DNA from: Jacaranda mimosifolia
Lineage: Eukaryota; Streptophyta; Magnoliopsida; Lamiales; Bignoniaceae
Assembly: GCA_018894105.1 (NCBI GenBank)
Contig: CM032119.1
Span: forward strand, 20,725,246 to 20,789,245
Direction of reading: 5' to 3'
DNA length: 64,000 nucleotides
Shown here piece by piece: positions 23,542 through 34,530 of this stretch. The first letter of the stretch is position 1; each line of letters starts with the position of its first letter. The notes under the pieces are model-generated. The model did not search any database. It was not told the DNA's origin and was given only the letters and a program-made list of their open reading frames with translations. The translations under genes were made by a program, and so were the position numbers.

Positions 23542-23567
23542 AATGTCTTGAACAAAATAAACAATTA

Positions 23568-23934
23568 AGGGCCCGTCTGGTTCGGTATCCTAGTATTTTG
23601 GTATTTTTATTATTTGTGCTTTAGAGAAGAGATTGCAAAAGTATAAAATCAAATATATATCCTAAAATAAAATTAAATATTTAATTTAAAATATTTTAAA
23701 TTTTTTTGATAATTTCAAATCATGACATTAATAAAAAATGTATATTTATATCTTTTTTAATAATTATTTTAATGTAAAAACTTTTAAAATTTTATACTAC
23801 TATAATAAAAGCATATAATATATAATTTGGACATAACATTACAAATTTGATAAAATTTAAGCACATTGATGAGGAATGAATTTTTAAAAGACTTAAATAC
23901 TCCTGCTCTTAATTAATTTCTCAAAAATACTAAA
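23568..23934. other. AT-rich spacer starting with a transposon-like end
   Basis: Begins GGGCCCGTCTGGTTCGG, which resembles the terminal repeats of many plant MITEs (GGGCCCGTTTGG type). No matching opposite end is seen before the gypsy LTR, so it may be a truncated element. The rest is AT-rich without features. Confidence 0.35.
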
Positions 23935-24287
23935 GGATCTGCATCCCTCTTATACAGGTCAGCTCAACCACCTGAACCATACCAGCTATCAGGGGCAATC
24001 ATAACCCTCCACTCTTGCCACGTGTAAATTTGGAATCATTGCCACCTTAGCTGAATGGTGTCTAGCCAACTCAACCGTCGTTATAAATGCCTTCTCATTT
24101 CATGCTTACAACATTATCTAAAGAGATCTACTTCCTACCTTTTTCCCTCCAATATCTTACCTACTGACCTATAACACTCACAACCAGCTCTTATTAGTAA
24201 GTAACCTAGTAAACACTTACCCAAGCCCTATCCCTGGTCGACCTTTCAATCGGTGATAAATATACTTACGTCATTTCTTGTGACCTT
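23935..24287 (+). repeat. 5' LTR (partial or uncertain start) of gypsy element 2
   Basis: Sequence before the primer-binding site with a TATA-like TTATAAATGC at 24081-24090 and a pyrimidine-rich leader. The right edge (24287) is set by the primer-binding site. The left edge is a guess, because no second LTR is available. Confidence 0.45.
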
Positions 24288-24289
24288 AG

Positions 24290-24307
24290 TAGGTGCTGTC
24301 TGTGGGA
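24290..24307 (+). promoter_or_regulatory. Primer-binding site of gypsy element 2
   Basis: TAGGTGCTGTCTGTGGGA follows the LTR edge and resembles the TTGGCGCCGTCTGTGGGA type of Tat-like elements, with a few changes. Confidence 0.6.
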
Positions 24308-24439
24308 ATTCGTTAAATGTTTGTAATTTTGAACTGGGTAGAGCTTATGGTGGAAACACCAGGATTAGGGACCAGTTCACCCTTGCTACAGCAAACACCT
24401 CATGTACCCCAGTCTGGATCAGTAGTAGGAATTACTATG

Positions 24440-25868
24440 TTGGAGCTATAGGCTTTGATAGAGGTAATAACAAATAAGGTCACCGATAGTAGACTAACAA
24501 GTGAGGCATTGGTTCTGCAGCCTCTTTTCCCGAAGAAATTATTTCGAGAGGAGCCATCGAAGCAGATGAGGGGAAAAGATATGGTTAGAAGTGAACAAGA
24601 TTCGGGAGAAGATGAAAGTTATCAGACGCGGAAAGAAGAAGAGGTAACAAGTATACAAAGAAACAAAGGAGTAAGGTCAATCGAGCGACACTCCAAAGGG
24701 CAAACACATACAGAAGTGCAAGAAATTAGTGACCAAGTGGAGCAGTTGAGTCGAAAGTTGGAAGAAATTAAGAAAAGAGAATAATAGGGATCCATTCTGC
24801 AAAAGAGAGATTGTCCTTTTAGTGCTAAAATCTTAATGGAAACAGTTCCAGTGGGGTTTAAAATTCCTAACCTTCTGAGGCATGAGGAAAATTCTGACCA
24901 TCAAGAGCATCTGACAGCATTCGAGCATGTGATGCAATTGTATGGCTATCTAATACCATTAATTGTAGGGTGTTCACCATCACCTTATATGGTCGAGGAC
25001 AAGAATGGTTTACTTCCCTAGCAGCAGGAACAGTGGTAACATACGACTAGTTATGCCAAAAGTTCTTGTACCACTTTGCCAGTAAAAAAAAGTTCAAGAG
25101 ACTAGCTACATATCTTTTCATCATACGATAGAAGGAGGATGAGACCCTTCGAGCCACCATGAGCCATTTCAATAATGAAGTTTTGGAGGTGCCAGATCTG
25201 AGTGTAGAGATAATGGTCAGTGTATTAATTTATGACCTAAAAAAGGGCCCATTGGCTTCAGCACTAGCGAGGGAACCATCTCATGATGTCAAGACTCTTA
25301 TGGAAGTGGTAGAGAAGTATGTACGCGAGGAAGAAATGAATGTGATATAGGATAAGGAATGGCCAAAAAATATACCGGGAACATGATCACAGAGGAAAGA
25401 AGAAATGGGCAACCTTGATCTGAAAAAGACCGTAGAAGGTCCCTATCTTAGCTGAAGTTTGATCATTATACACCCTTGCAAACTACAAGGGCAGAAGCCA
25501 TGTTCATTATTGCCCCATTCGATGCGCTGAGGTGGCCAACAAAACAGCGAGATATGCTTAATAAGAGAAATTCAAAGCAATATTGCGCTTTTCATCATGA
25601 TAAAGGGCATGACACGGAAGACTATCGCCACTTAAAAGATGAGATTAAAAGGTTGATTAGACAAGGGTATTTAAAAGAATTCGTGTTGTATCCCCATAGA
25701 AACACATGGGAAAAGTCGAAGGCTAGAGGGTATTGTAGAGGTTGTTCTAGGAACGGATCTCGGAGTCCATATAGAAGACATCACAAATATGGAAGACATC
25801 AAGACATAGAGAAGAATAGTGATCCTTGTGACAACAATAACCTTCCTAAGAAAGGTGTCATAATATGA
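24440..25868 (+). pseudogene. Gypsy element 2 gag
   Basis: Broken capsid gene. Visible in order: EISDQVEQLSRKLEEIKK (near 24725-24775), a capsid segment with DHQEHLTAFEHVMQLYG, the segment FNNEVLEVPDLSVE and LKKGPLASALAREPS (25159-25350), and a zinc-knuckle-like CAFHHDKGHDTEDY near 25590-25630, then an Arg-rich stretch and LPKKGVII. Several stops and at least three frame changes. Confidence 0.75.
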
Positions 25869-25989
25869 TAGCAGAGGGACCTACCTACGAACACTCTCTA
25901 AATGCTTGAAAGAAGTATGCTCTAGTAGACTGAAGGAGCCCACATGTTCTTATCCTAGAAAAGGACACAGAACCTATAATTTCCTACCA

Positions 25990-26480
25990 CAATGACCTTG
26001 AAAGGGTGCTATAGCGGTGCTACAACCTCATGATGATCATATGGTAGTAACGGTAGACATAACAAACTTCTCAGTTCAAAAAGTGTTATTGGATAGCAGC
26101 AGTTCAATTAACATAATATTCCTCAGCACGTTGAAAATGATGGATTTAGATGTCACAACCATATAACTAATTAGCACTCTTTTCGTGGGTTTTGGAGGAT
26201 CAGAAGTCGTGCTATTAGGGATAGTTGATCTTTCCACCACATTGGGAATAGAACTAAGAGAAGGACAATAATATTAAAGTATTTAGTGGTCAACTGCACG
26301 TTTGCATACAATATGGTACTAGGCAAACTAAGCCTCAACCAATTTCGGCCCATCTTATCAATTTACCGCTTGAAAATAAAATTTTCAACCAAATCAGGGG
26401 TAAGGAAAATAAGGTGTGATCAGAAAATGGCGCGCGTATGTTACTATATGTCTTTAACCAAACCTAAGCCAAAAAAGAAT
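25990..26480 (+). pseudogene. Gypsy element 2 aspartic protease
   Basis: The active site reads VLLDSSSSINIIFLSTL: the catalytic Asp is present but the usual D-S-G has become D-S-S. VGFGGSE and then NCTFAYNMVLGKLSLNQF follow, as in element 1. Frame changes and a stop near 26165 interrupt it. Confidence 0.7.
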
Positions 26481-26639
26481 TAAGCTGTAAGAGTGTAAGT
26501 GGGTAGAGACATGAGTTACCCATAAGGGTCGAACAGGAGGATAATAAGAAGAGAAGGGTAGAGCCCTCCGAACACAAACAAATAGAGTTGCAACCTGACG
26601 ACCTAGGGAAAACCATGAGGATAGGTTCTTAGATGAGCT

Positions 26640-27475
26640 CGCATTTGGAGATGATGATGATCGAATTCCTTAGGGAAAATGTAGATGTGTTTGCATTGGG
26701 ACCTACAGATCTCAAGGGGATAAACCCAGAAGTTATGCTCTACAGGTTAAACATAGACCCAAATGCTTAACCTATTCGACAAAAAGAGCATAACTTTAGA
26801 GCTGAGAGAAATAGGGTCATCGAGGTAGAGGTCAGAAAATTATTGGAGGTAAGCTTCATAGTGGAGGTTCAATTCACTAAATGGTTGTCTAATGTTGTGG
26901 TAGTTCTTAAAATAGGATAAAGATAGAGAATGTGTACAAACTACACTAACCCAAATAAGGCATGTCCCAAAGATCCGTACCTTCTACCCATAATAGATGC
27001 ATTGCTAGACTCAACAGCTGGGTACGCCCTTCTAAGTATGATGGATGCATATCAGGGATACCATCAAATACATATGGCCCCCGAAGATATGGACAAAATA
27101 GCTTTATGGTTGAGAATGGAGTATACTGTTATCAAGTCATGCGTTTTGGTTTGAAACACACTAGTGCAACTAATCAGAGGTTAGTTTACAAAATGTTCCA
27201 AAAGTAAATAGGTCGAACTATGGAGGTCTATGTGGACGACATGCTAGTGAAAAGCATGACAGATGAGAAGTACATAGAATATCTAAGAGAGGCCTTCAAC
27301 ATCATGCATCAATATGGCTTGAAATTAAATCCCACAAAATGCACTTTTGGAATCAGGGGTGGAAAGTTCTTGCGATATATGGTTACTGAACGAGGGATAA
27401 AAGCCAACCTAGAAAAGATAGAAGCTATTTTGAGAATACCATCACACAGGAATGCAAGAGAAGTCCAATAGCTGA
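26640..27475 (+). pseudogene. Gypsy element 2 reverse transcriptase
   Basis: Leads with VFALGPTDLKGINPEV near 26690 and continues with TNYTNPNKACPKDPYLLP, LLSMMDAYQGYHQI, VMRFGLKHTSATNQRLV and the catalytic YVDD (MEVYVDDMLVKS, 27220). KLNPTKCTFGIRGGKFL closes it. YVDD is intact, but frames change near 27100 and 27208 and stops occur near 26770 and 26920. Confidence 0.82.
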
Positions 27476-28600
27476 CAGGTCAAATAGTAGCATTAGGAAG
27501 TTCATTGCATGCCTGCCTGAAAAAAGTTTGAAGTTATTTAAAACGTTAAGAAATCTCAAAGACTTTGTATGGACTGAAGAGTGTGAGCAAGCATTTCAAG
27601 ATATGAAGGAATACCTTAGCTCTCCACATCTGTTAGAAAAGCACGCAACATGAGAGACTTTGTATCTGTACATGTCTGTGGCGGAAGAGGTCGTTAAGTT
27701 GGTAATAGCCAAGGTAGTGGGGAAACATCATAAGCTTGAATATTACATCAGCAAGGTATTGTAAGGGGCCGAGAAGAGATATGGCGAAATTGAAAAATTC
27801 ACCTTGACGCTGGTCATGACCGCAAGGAAGTTGAGACCTATTTTTAGGCTCATCATATAGTGGTCTTGACAAATCAACCTCTAAAGGAGATATTGCAAAA
27901 TCCTAACTTATTAAAGAGATTGGTAAAATGGGAGGTGGAGTTAAGCAAATTTTCTATCAAGTTCTAGAGTATAACGACGATAAAGGCGCATGTGCTAGTT
28001 GACTTCTTGATAGAAATGCGAGAAGATAAGATAGAAGAATGACATTTGGATGTGAATTCCCTCATGCTTGATCGATCGTTAGTACATATGGATGGATCGT
28101 CGATAGCTCGGAGAGGTAGTGCTAGAATTTGGTTCTAGAGTGTGTAGAAGATGAGTTAGACTTTGCTCTGAAGCTTCAATTTCAAGCAAGCAACAACGAA
28201 GTAGAATATGATGTTGCAATAGCTGCACTTAAAATGGCATTGGAGTTGCAGGTCAAAGACCTTGTCATGTACACTAACTCGCAACTAATGCCAACCAATT
28301 CAATGGAGCATATGAAACAAAGGATGAGATAATGAGAAAATACATGCAAAAGGTAAGGTGTTTAATGAATCAAATGGAGCAATTTCAGTTAGTGCAAATA
28401 CCAAGGATGAAAAAAGAAAGAGCAGACTCATTGTCTAAGTTTGCTAACAAGATTAATGGATTGAGAACAAGAAAAGTGACGATAGTTACATCAAAAGAGC
28501 ATGCTATAGACTACCAGAAGATCCTTGCGAAAGAGGTCACGGTTACTGGATTAACTAATTCTGAACAGGATAACTGGAAAAAGGAGATCATGACATAATG
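27476..28600 (+). pseudogene. Gypsy element 2 RNase H and linker
   Basis: The connection (CEQAFQDMKEYLSSP near 27590) is followed by the RNase H start VHMDGSSIARRG near 28083, ASNNEVEYDVAIAALKMA (with the catalytic Glu) and DLVMYTNSQL, where the expected Asp is Asn. The linker LVQIPRMKKERADSLSKFAN precedes integrase. Many stops. Confidence 0.72.
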
Positions 28601-29800
28601 GATGGGAATCTCCTGATGGATCCAGAAGCAGCAAGAAGGGTGCAAAGGCAAGCACCAAGGTTCACAATATGGAAAGGAGAATTATATAAGAGGTTGGTAA
28701 GTAGACCGCTTTTGAGATGCTGGACGCGAATCAAGTAGAATACATCATGAGGGAAATACACGAAAGCAGTTGTGGAAACCACTCACGGGGTCGTGCGTTA
28801 ACTCAGAAAAATTATTAGACAAAGATAGTTTTGGCCCACGCTGGTGAAAGATGCCACTGAATTTGCCAAAAAATGTCGAGAGTGTCAGCTATATGCTAAT
28901 CTAATCCACAAACTAGGAACGGAGATGAAGCCAATAAAGATCTCATATCTTTTCGACATGTGAGGGATATATATTGTGAGATCTTTTCCCCTAGAGAAAG
29001 GTCAAAAAAAGTATGCTATTGTTGTTGTTGAGTACTTCGGTAAATAAGTCGAAGTAGAAGTAGTTGTCAAAATATCAAAAATAGAGGTCATAAACTTCCT
29101 TTGGAAGAAGATAGTATGTAATTTTGGGATTCCTCGAGTTTTCATTTTGGATAATGGCTCACAATTTCAAGGGAAGAATATCTTGGAATGCTGCAAGGAG
29201 ATGAAAATACAACATAATTTCACATCTATAGGACCCCCAAGCCAATGGTCAGACTGAGAAGACCAATAAAACTCTCTTGGATAACTTGAAAAAGAGGTTG
29301 GATGGTGTGAATGTAGCATGGGTGGATGAACTCCCAGGTGTATTATGGGCTTATAGAATGACCACGAGAGCTTCAATTAGAGAGATACCTTTTCCTATGG
29401 TTTATGGATTAGAGGCAAAGATCCCAACAAAAACTGGAATAGAAATATTTAGGTTGCAAGAGTTTGACCAATAAGAAAATGCAGAGAATGAGATTTTGAC
29501 TTAGATTTCATTGAAGAAGCAAGAGATGTCGTAGCAAGACAAATCCTACTGCAAAAAAGACAGATGGCGAGGAATTACAAAAGGAAGGTGAAAGTTGGAA
29601 ACCTTGAGGTAGGAGACTTGGTCCTGAAAAAAATTGAAGTCTCAAAACATGTCGGCAAGTTAGACCCAAACTAGGAAGGGCCATTCAAGATCATAAAGGT
29701 AATGAAAAATGAAACTTATAGATTGCAGAATTTGATGGAAATAACCTCCCGCGACCATGGGGAATACAAAACTTAAAGAAGTTCTATGCATAAAGATAAT
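28600..29800 (+). pseudogene. Gypsy element 2 integrase
   Basis: A zinc-binding module (MREIHESSCGNHS, CRECQLY near 28750-28895), core with ILDNGSQFQGKNI near 29150, and WVDELPGVLWAYRMTTRAS ... PFPMVYGLEAKIP (29320-29435). The C-terminal domain includes NYKRKVKVGNLEVGDLVLKK and GPFKIIKV near 29690. Unlike element 1 it keeps the C-terminal half, but stops and frame changes break it. Confidence 0.75.
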
Positions 29801-29853
29801 CCCAACCTTAAACCTTTGTTTTTACTTTCTTTGGTATGCTCCAGCATACAATT

Positions 29854-30138
29854 GCCTTTTGTGATTATCTATATTATCACCTCTATTTTCTTCTATCTTT
29901 TTATCTAAGATTTGTCAAGTAATAGACCCAAGTCGCATTCAAGGAAAAGAATGTAGAACTAATTTGAGAAGGATCGAAAATTGATCCACATAATTTGCCT
30001 TTTGTGATTATCTATATTATCACCTCTATTTTCTTCTATCTTTTTATCTAAGATTTATCAAGTAATAGACCTAAGTCGTATTCAAGGAAAAGAATGTAGA
30101 ACTAATCTGAGAAGGATTGAAAATTGATCCACATAATA
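29854..30138. repeat. 143-bp direct tandem duplication after pol of gypsy element 2
   Basis: GCCTTTTGTGATTATC starts at 29854 and again at 29997. The two 143-bp copies differ at only a few positions and abut directly. It lies in the post-pol region where element 1 has its own tandem array. Confidence 0.92.
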
Positions 30139-30749
30139 AGACTTGGAAAAGGTCAAAGATAATGAAGAAATAAAGAAATTCATTGATAAAAGAAGGTCTG
30201 TAAAAGACCATACAAAATATTTATAAGCAATTATAACTAAGAACCCTAAAATCCTAAAGGTACGACCAACGAGCTTACAACTAACAAGCTTACATTTGAC
30301 AAGCCCAGCACTAGGTCACTGCACCACAAAAATATCAAAATTATACAAAAGTAATTAATGAGCCTAACTTAAGGCCTCACAAAATAAGGAGACACTTTAG
30401 TAGTTCCCGACACCAAGTTGACACCAAATGCTTCACCTCTAGGATTAACCAACACCTTAAATATATATATCTGAATTCCTCATTCGATATGTTGGGAAAG
30501 GAACTTTTGGGTAGTCCCTAAGGTCGTCTGTTTTGCTGGGGTCGAGCAAGTCTAAATCAAAGTCTTCTCTCAGCATGCATAACTTCTCGAGCTAATTCTG
30601 GCGCTTGTAAAAGTTGTCAAGACCTTCCGTACTAGCCCTATGTGCGACTGCTACTATGAAAACTTGGGACTGCATGAAGTCTTGGACCCTAGTGTGATGA
30701 GCATCTTGAAGTTTACTTTTAAACAATGACAACTGTTGATAGTCGTCGA
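30139..30749. other. Post-pol region of gypsy element 2, no clear feature
   Basis: Non-coding sequence between the 143-bp duplication and the antisense coiled-coil segment. Read on the minus strand it would be the 3' part of that gene, but stops are frequent and I recognise no domain. Confidence 0.45.
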
Positions 30750-31076
30750 AACCCTTCTTTCACCTGTCTTAAACTATTTCTTCTTTTCCATATTCAACTG
30801 GGAGGATAGGTCGGTAGCCTTTTTTTAGGAATCAGCTAGGTCAGATTGAAGCTTAGAGATCTCCTTTTTTTCTAAAGCAGAGATCTTTTCATCTTTTTCT
30901 TTAAGGGTCGCGTCCTTAGCCCGATAACTTTCCTTAACTCTTTTAGGAAAAGCAGAAATTTCGCCTTGCAGTCTCTCGAGCTCGGCAGTCAGGTTATCAA
31001 CTTGAGCTTCCATGACCACATGAAGACTACAAAAAAAGGTGCATATCAATTCTAACTGACGAATGAAAGCTATAGC
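30750..31076 (-). pseudogene. Antisense coiled-coil gene of gypsy element 2
   Basis: Minus-strand exon beginning after an acceptor (TTTGTGCCCAG at about 31087-31077). It first reads AIAFIRQLEL, the counterpart of VAYMHQLALQ at the same point of the element 1 gene, then a coiled coil (VDNLTAELERLQGEI, DEKISALEKKE). Gene direction is opposite to pol, as in element 1. One stop near 30825 and later stops break it. Confidence 0.6.
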
Positions 31077-31282
31077 CTGGGCACAAAGAAGATCAAGTCA
31101 AAAATTTTAGATCAATAAAATAGAACAAAGGCAGAAAGTGAGAAAGAAATTATATTTCCCAAATTAAACTAAATGTATCACGTTATGGGCTAGATGTTTC
31201 TCGATGAAACAAAATGGGCTTCACATCAGCAAGGCCTAATCTTTCTCTCGCATACAACTATTATAAAGGTCGTAAGACCCAT

Positions 31283-32851
31283 TGAAGTCAAGTATAGCAC
31301 TAGGATCCAATAAACAAAGCACAAAATTTCTAAATTAACTAGGCTACACTCGAGACCAAGGATCTAATCATGTTTTAAATTCAGATTTGGATGAAGGATT
31401 ACGTTAAGTGCTCAAAATCCAAGAAAATGAGGAAGAACACTTCAACACTTGAAAACTGTCTTCCAACGGCGCAACATGTTCTTGGCAATAGTTGCCCTAT
31501 CAAATCACCTCAAAATTGGCTGAAATTTGGATACAAGATCACCAACATCTTAATGAAGATATAGTAAAAAATTCAGCTAAAATTGAAAATCAAAAGCCAC
31601 TCCAGAAATGCCTCTAAACTGATTGGACTGCAATGGATCTCCAAAAGCCAAACAATCCAAGTGTATTACCTCTGATGTCATGATCTACACACTAATGGTA
31701 AATCTAAATCTCTCCTAGATTAGCTTGAAAATTAAGGAGAGAAGAGGAAGGATGAAGGCTGAACTTAGGAGGGAGAGGTGCCTCAACACATGAGAGAATC
31801 ACACAAAATTAAAGGAAAAAAATGGAATCTAACAATTAGATCTAGAATTGCAAGCTAATTCTCAAGTGGCCGGCCACTATATCTATATATAGAAGGAGGG
31901 AAGGTGTGATGCTAGTTGGCATCACACCTCCCATGAGGTGCCACCTAAGCAAGCAAGTTGTATGTGAAATTTACATTTTACTTGCATTTGAGTTTAATTT
32001 GAAATCTTCATTTCATCTCATGAAATGTCATCCAGATAGATTTAAACGCACTCCAAATGAACTCTTTCATTTTGAATTTCCCTTCAAATTAATTCTCCAC
32101 ATTAATTAAATTAACCCCTTAATTTAATTAATTAGTTTTGACTTAACTCTTTAAGTCAATTAGCTTAATTATTTAAGCTAAAAGATGCCAACTTGACCAA
32201 TTGATAGTCATATGGCACCAATTAAATTAACTTATTAATTTAATTGGTCTAATTTAACTCCTTAAATTATATAGATTAATTTAACAATTAAATTGATCAA
32301 GCCAAAATGACCAAAAAATTAGTTAACCGTTTCCCTCCTTAAAATCGGTCAAAATGGAATTTTCTAACTCTTAGAAAATTCCTTTCATCATGTAATGTTT
32401 CCAATTGGCTTTTGTGTGTGACCCATTAGGTTCTACCATTCATTGGACATGGGCTCACAACTCTTGTGACTTTTAGAAAATTGAAATATTTACATTAATT
32501 TAAACTCTTTTAAACTAATGATTCAATTCAATTAATCTCAATTAATTGAAGAGTGTCCAATATCCATGGTCGATGTCCAACCTCAAGCCCATGGAAACAA
32601 CTAATTAGCCAAAATAAATATGCTCTTAGAGAACCATTCTAGCTCTACGCTTGCCATGTAAATATGCTTCTTCCGTCTCCTATCTCCCGAAAGAGGCCTA
32701 GGGCAAGATATTTGCCGGCTCCCTACTAGCCTTGATATTATGTTTCTATTCCTAATGTTCAATTCCCCTTTATGAACTCATCTTTGGAAAACTCCTTTTC
32801 CAAATTGTCATACTGCTTTGCGCAAGGACTTCTTGGAATCGATCATTATAG
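31283..32851 (-). repeat. Copia-type LTR A, part 1 (R-U5 side and most of U3)
   Basis: Starts with TGAAGTCAAG (LTR 3' end in its own direction). A conserved TATA region CTATATATAG is at 31883-31892 and the U3 palindrome array at 32103-32298. It breaks off at 32851 inside U3 where LTR B begins; the remainder is at 40694-41338. The joined length is about 2214 bp, equal to the other LTR copies. No body of its own element is adjacent. Confidence 0.85.
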
Positions 32852-34530
32852 TGAAAGAAAGTGCGAGCCAAGGATCCAATTATAAAATAATTAAAAATTA
32901 AAATCAAACTTGATCACACCTCCCCAAGGATCTAATTCATGCCATTAAAGTGGATTTAGGTCAGAAAATTACCTTAAACTTAAAATTCAACCAAAATGAT
33001 AAAGACTAGCTTGAACTCCTTCAATGCAGTCTCCCTTAGTAAAGCAAATTGTGGACAACTTTTGCCCAACCAAAACTCATTAGAATCAGATAAAATTTGG
33101 ATAGGAGATCAGTAACACATTAATGAATCTACAATAGAAAAATAAGCCAAATCAGAAATTCTGAAGTGCCTCCAGAAATGGCTCCAAGTTACTGCCTGAA
33201 TAGAGGATCTCCTAAAAGTTAGCAATCCAATTATTTTGCCTCTAATGAAAAGATCCACACACCAATGGACAATCCTATTTTCTCCAATGTCAACTGGAAA
33301 ACAAAGGATAGAAGAGCAAGGATGAAGGCCAATTTTGGAGGTAGGAAATGAAGAAAAATGTGAAGCTTCAACACATGAGGCAATACTTACAAAATTGGAG
33401 GGAAAAGGGAAATTCTAACAATTAGATCTAAAACGCTTGTCTTTCACATGTGATGGCTGGCTACACCCTCTATATCTATATATAGATGGAGGGAAGGTAT
33501 GATGCCAAGGTGCCATCACACCATCCATTTTAATTAAATTAAACACTTTAATTTAATTAATTAATGTTTGACTTAACTCTTAAGTTAGTTGGCTTAACTC
33601 TTTAAGTTAATTATTGTTAACTTAACTCCTTAAGTTAGCTTGACCAATTGATAGTCATGTGGCCTCAATTAAATTGACTTCTTAATTTAATTGGTCTAAT
33701 TTAACTCTTTAAATTATTTAGATCAATTTAACAATTAAATTGATCAAGCCAAAATGACCAAAAACTAGTCAACCGTCTACCTCCTCAAAATCGGTCATGA
33801 TGGAATTTCTAACTCTTAGAAAATTCCGTTTATCAAGTAGGATTTCTAGTTAGCTTTTCTGTATGACCCATTAGGTTCTACCATTTATTGGACATGGGCT
33901 CACAACTTTTGTGATTTATTGAATATCATATACACACATTAGTCTGAACTCCTTTAAACTAATGACTCAATTCAATTAATTTCATTAATTGAAGAGTACT
34001 CAATATCCATGGTCGATGTCCAACCTCAAGCTAATGGAGTCCAACTAATTGGCCAAAATGAACGCTTTTGGAGAATCATTCTAGCTCTACGCTTATTATG
34101 CAAATACGGTCCTTCCATCTCCTATCTTCCAAATGAGGCTTAGGGCAAGATATTTGTCGGCTCCCAATAACCTTGATACTATGTTTCTATTCCAATATTC
34201 GATTCCCCTTTATGACCTCATCTTTGAAAAAATCCTTTTTCCAAATGTCATAGTACCTTGTGCAAGGATTTCATGGAATCAATCATTATAGAATACATAG
34301 GAGATGCACTCGTCCTTCACAATGACGAGGGATCAGATCCCATCTTGTATCACACAAACCTCTATGTCTAAGTAGCTCATACCCAACCTCAACCCGAAAG
34401 ACCCGCTAAGTGGTTAAGAAAGAGTCAAAGCATGAAGACCTAAACACAAGATTACCATAGATCCTCAGGTCAAAGGACTAATTATATGTACTAGCGTAAA
34501 TTGGAGAACTTGCCACTATTGACTTGCCAC
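32852..34530 (-). repeat. Copia-type LTR B, part 1, inserted in LTR A
   Basis: Begins exactly at an LTR terminus (TGAAAGAAAG) and shares the variant start 'TTGATCACACCTCCCCAA' with LTR 49077-51334, so the two form a subfamily. TATA region at about 33472-33486. It breaks off at 34530; the rest is 40268-40688 (total about 2100 bp). Duplicated target in A: TATAG (32847-32851) and TGTAG (40689-40693), 4 of 5 matching. Confidence 0.85.

Larger units (their letters stand above)
23935..31282 (+). mobile_element. Ty3/gypsy element 2 (Tat-like), heavily decayed
   Basis: Plus-strand element with partial 5' LTR, primer-binding site, gag, protease, RT, RNase H, integrase and a post-pol region that again holds a coiled-coil gene in the opposite orientation. 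Motif order and wording (EISDQVEQLSRKLEEI, CAFHHDKGHDTEDY) parallel element 1, so both belong to one lineage. Stops and frameshifts are more frequent than in element 1. No 3' LTR is recognised; the element is cut by copia LTR A at 31283. Confidence 0.82.
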
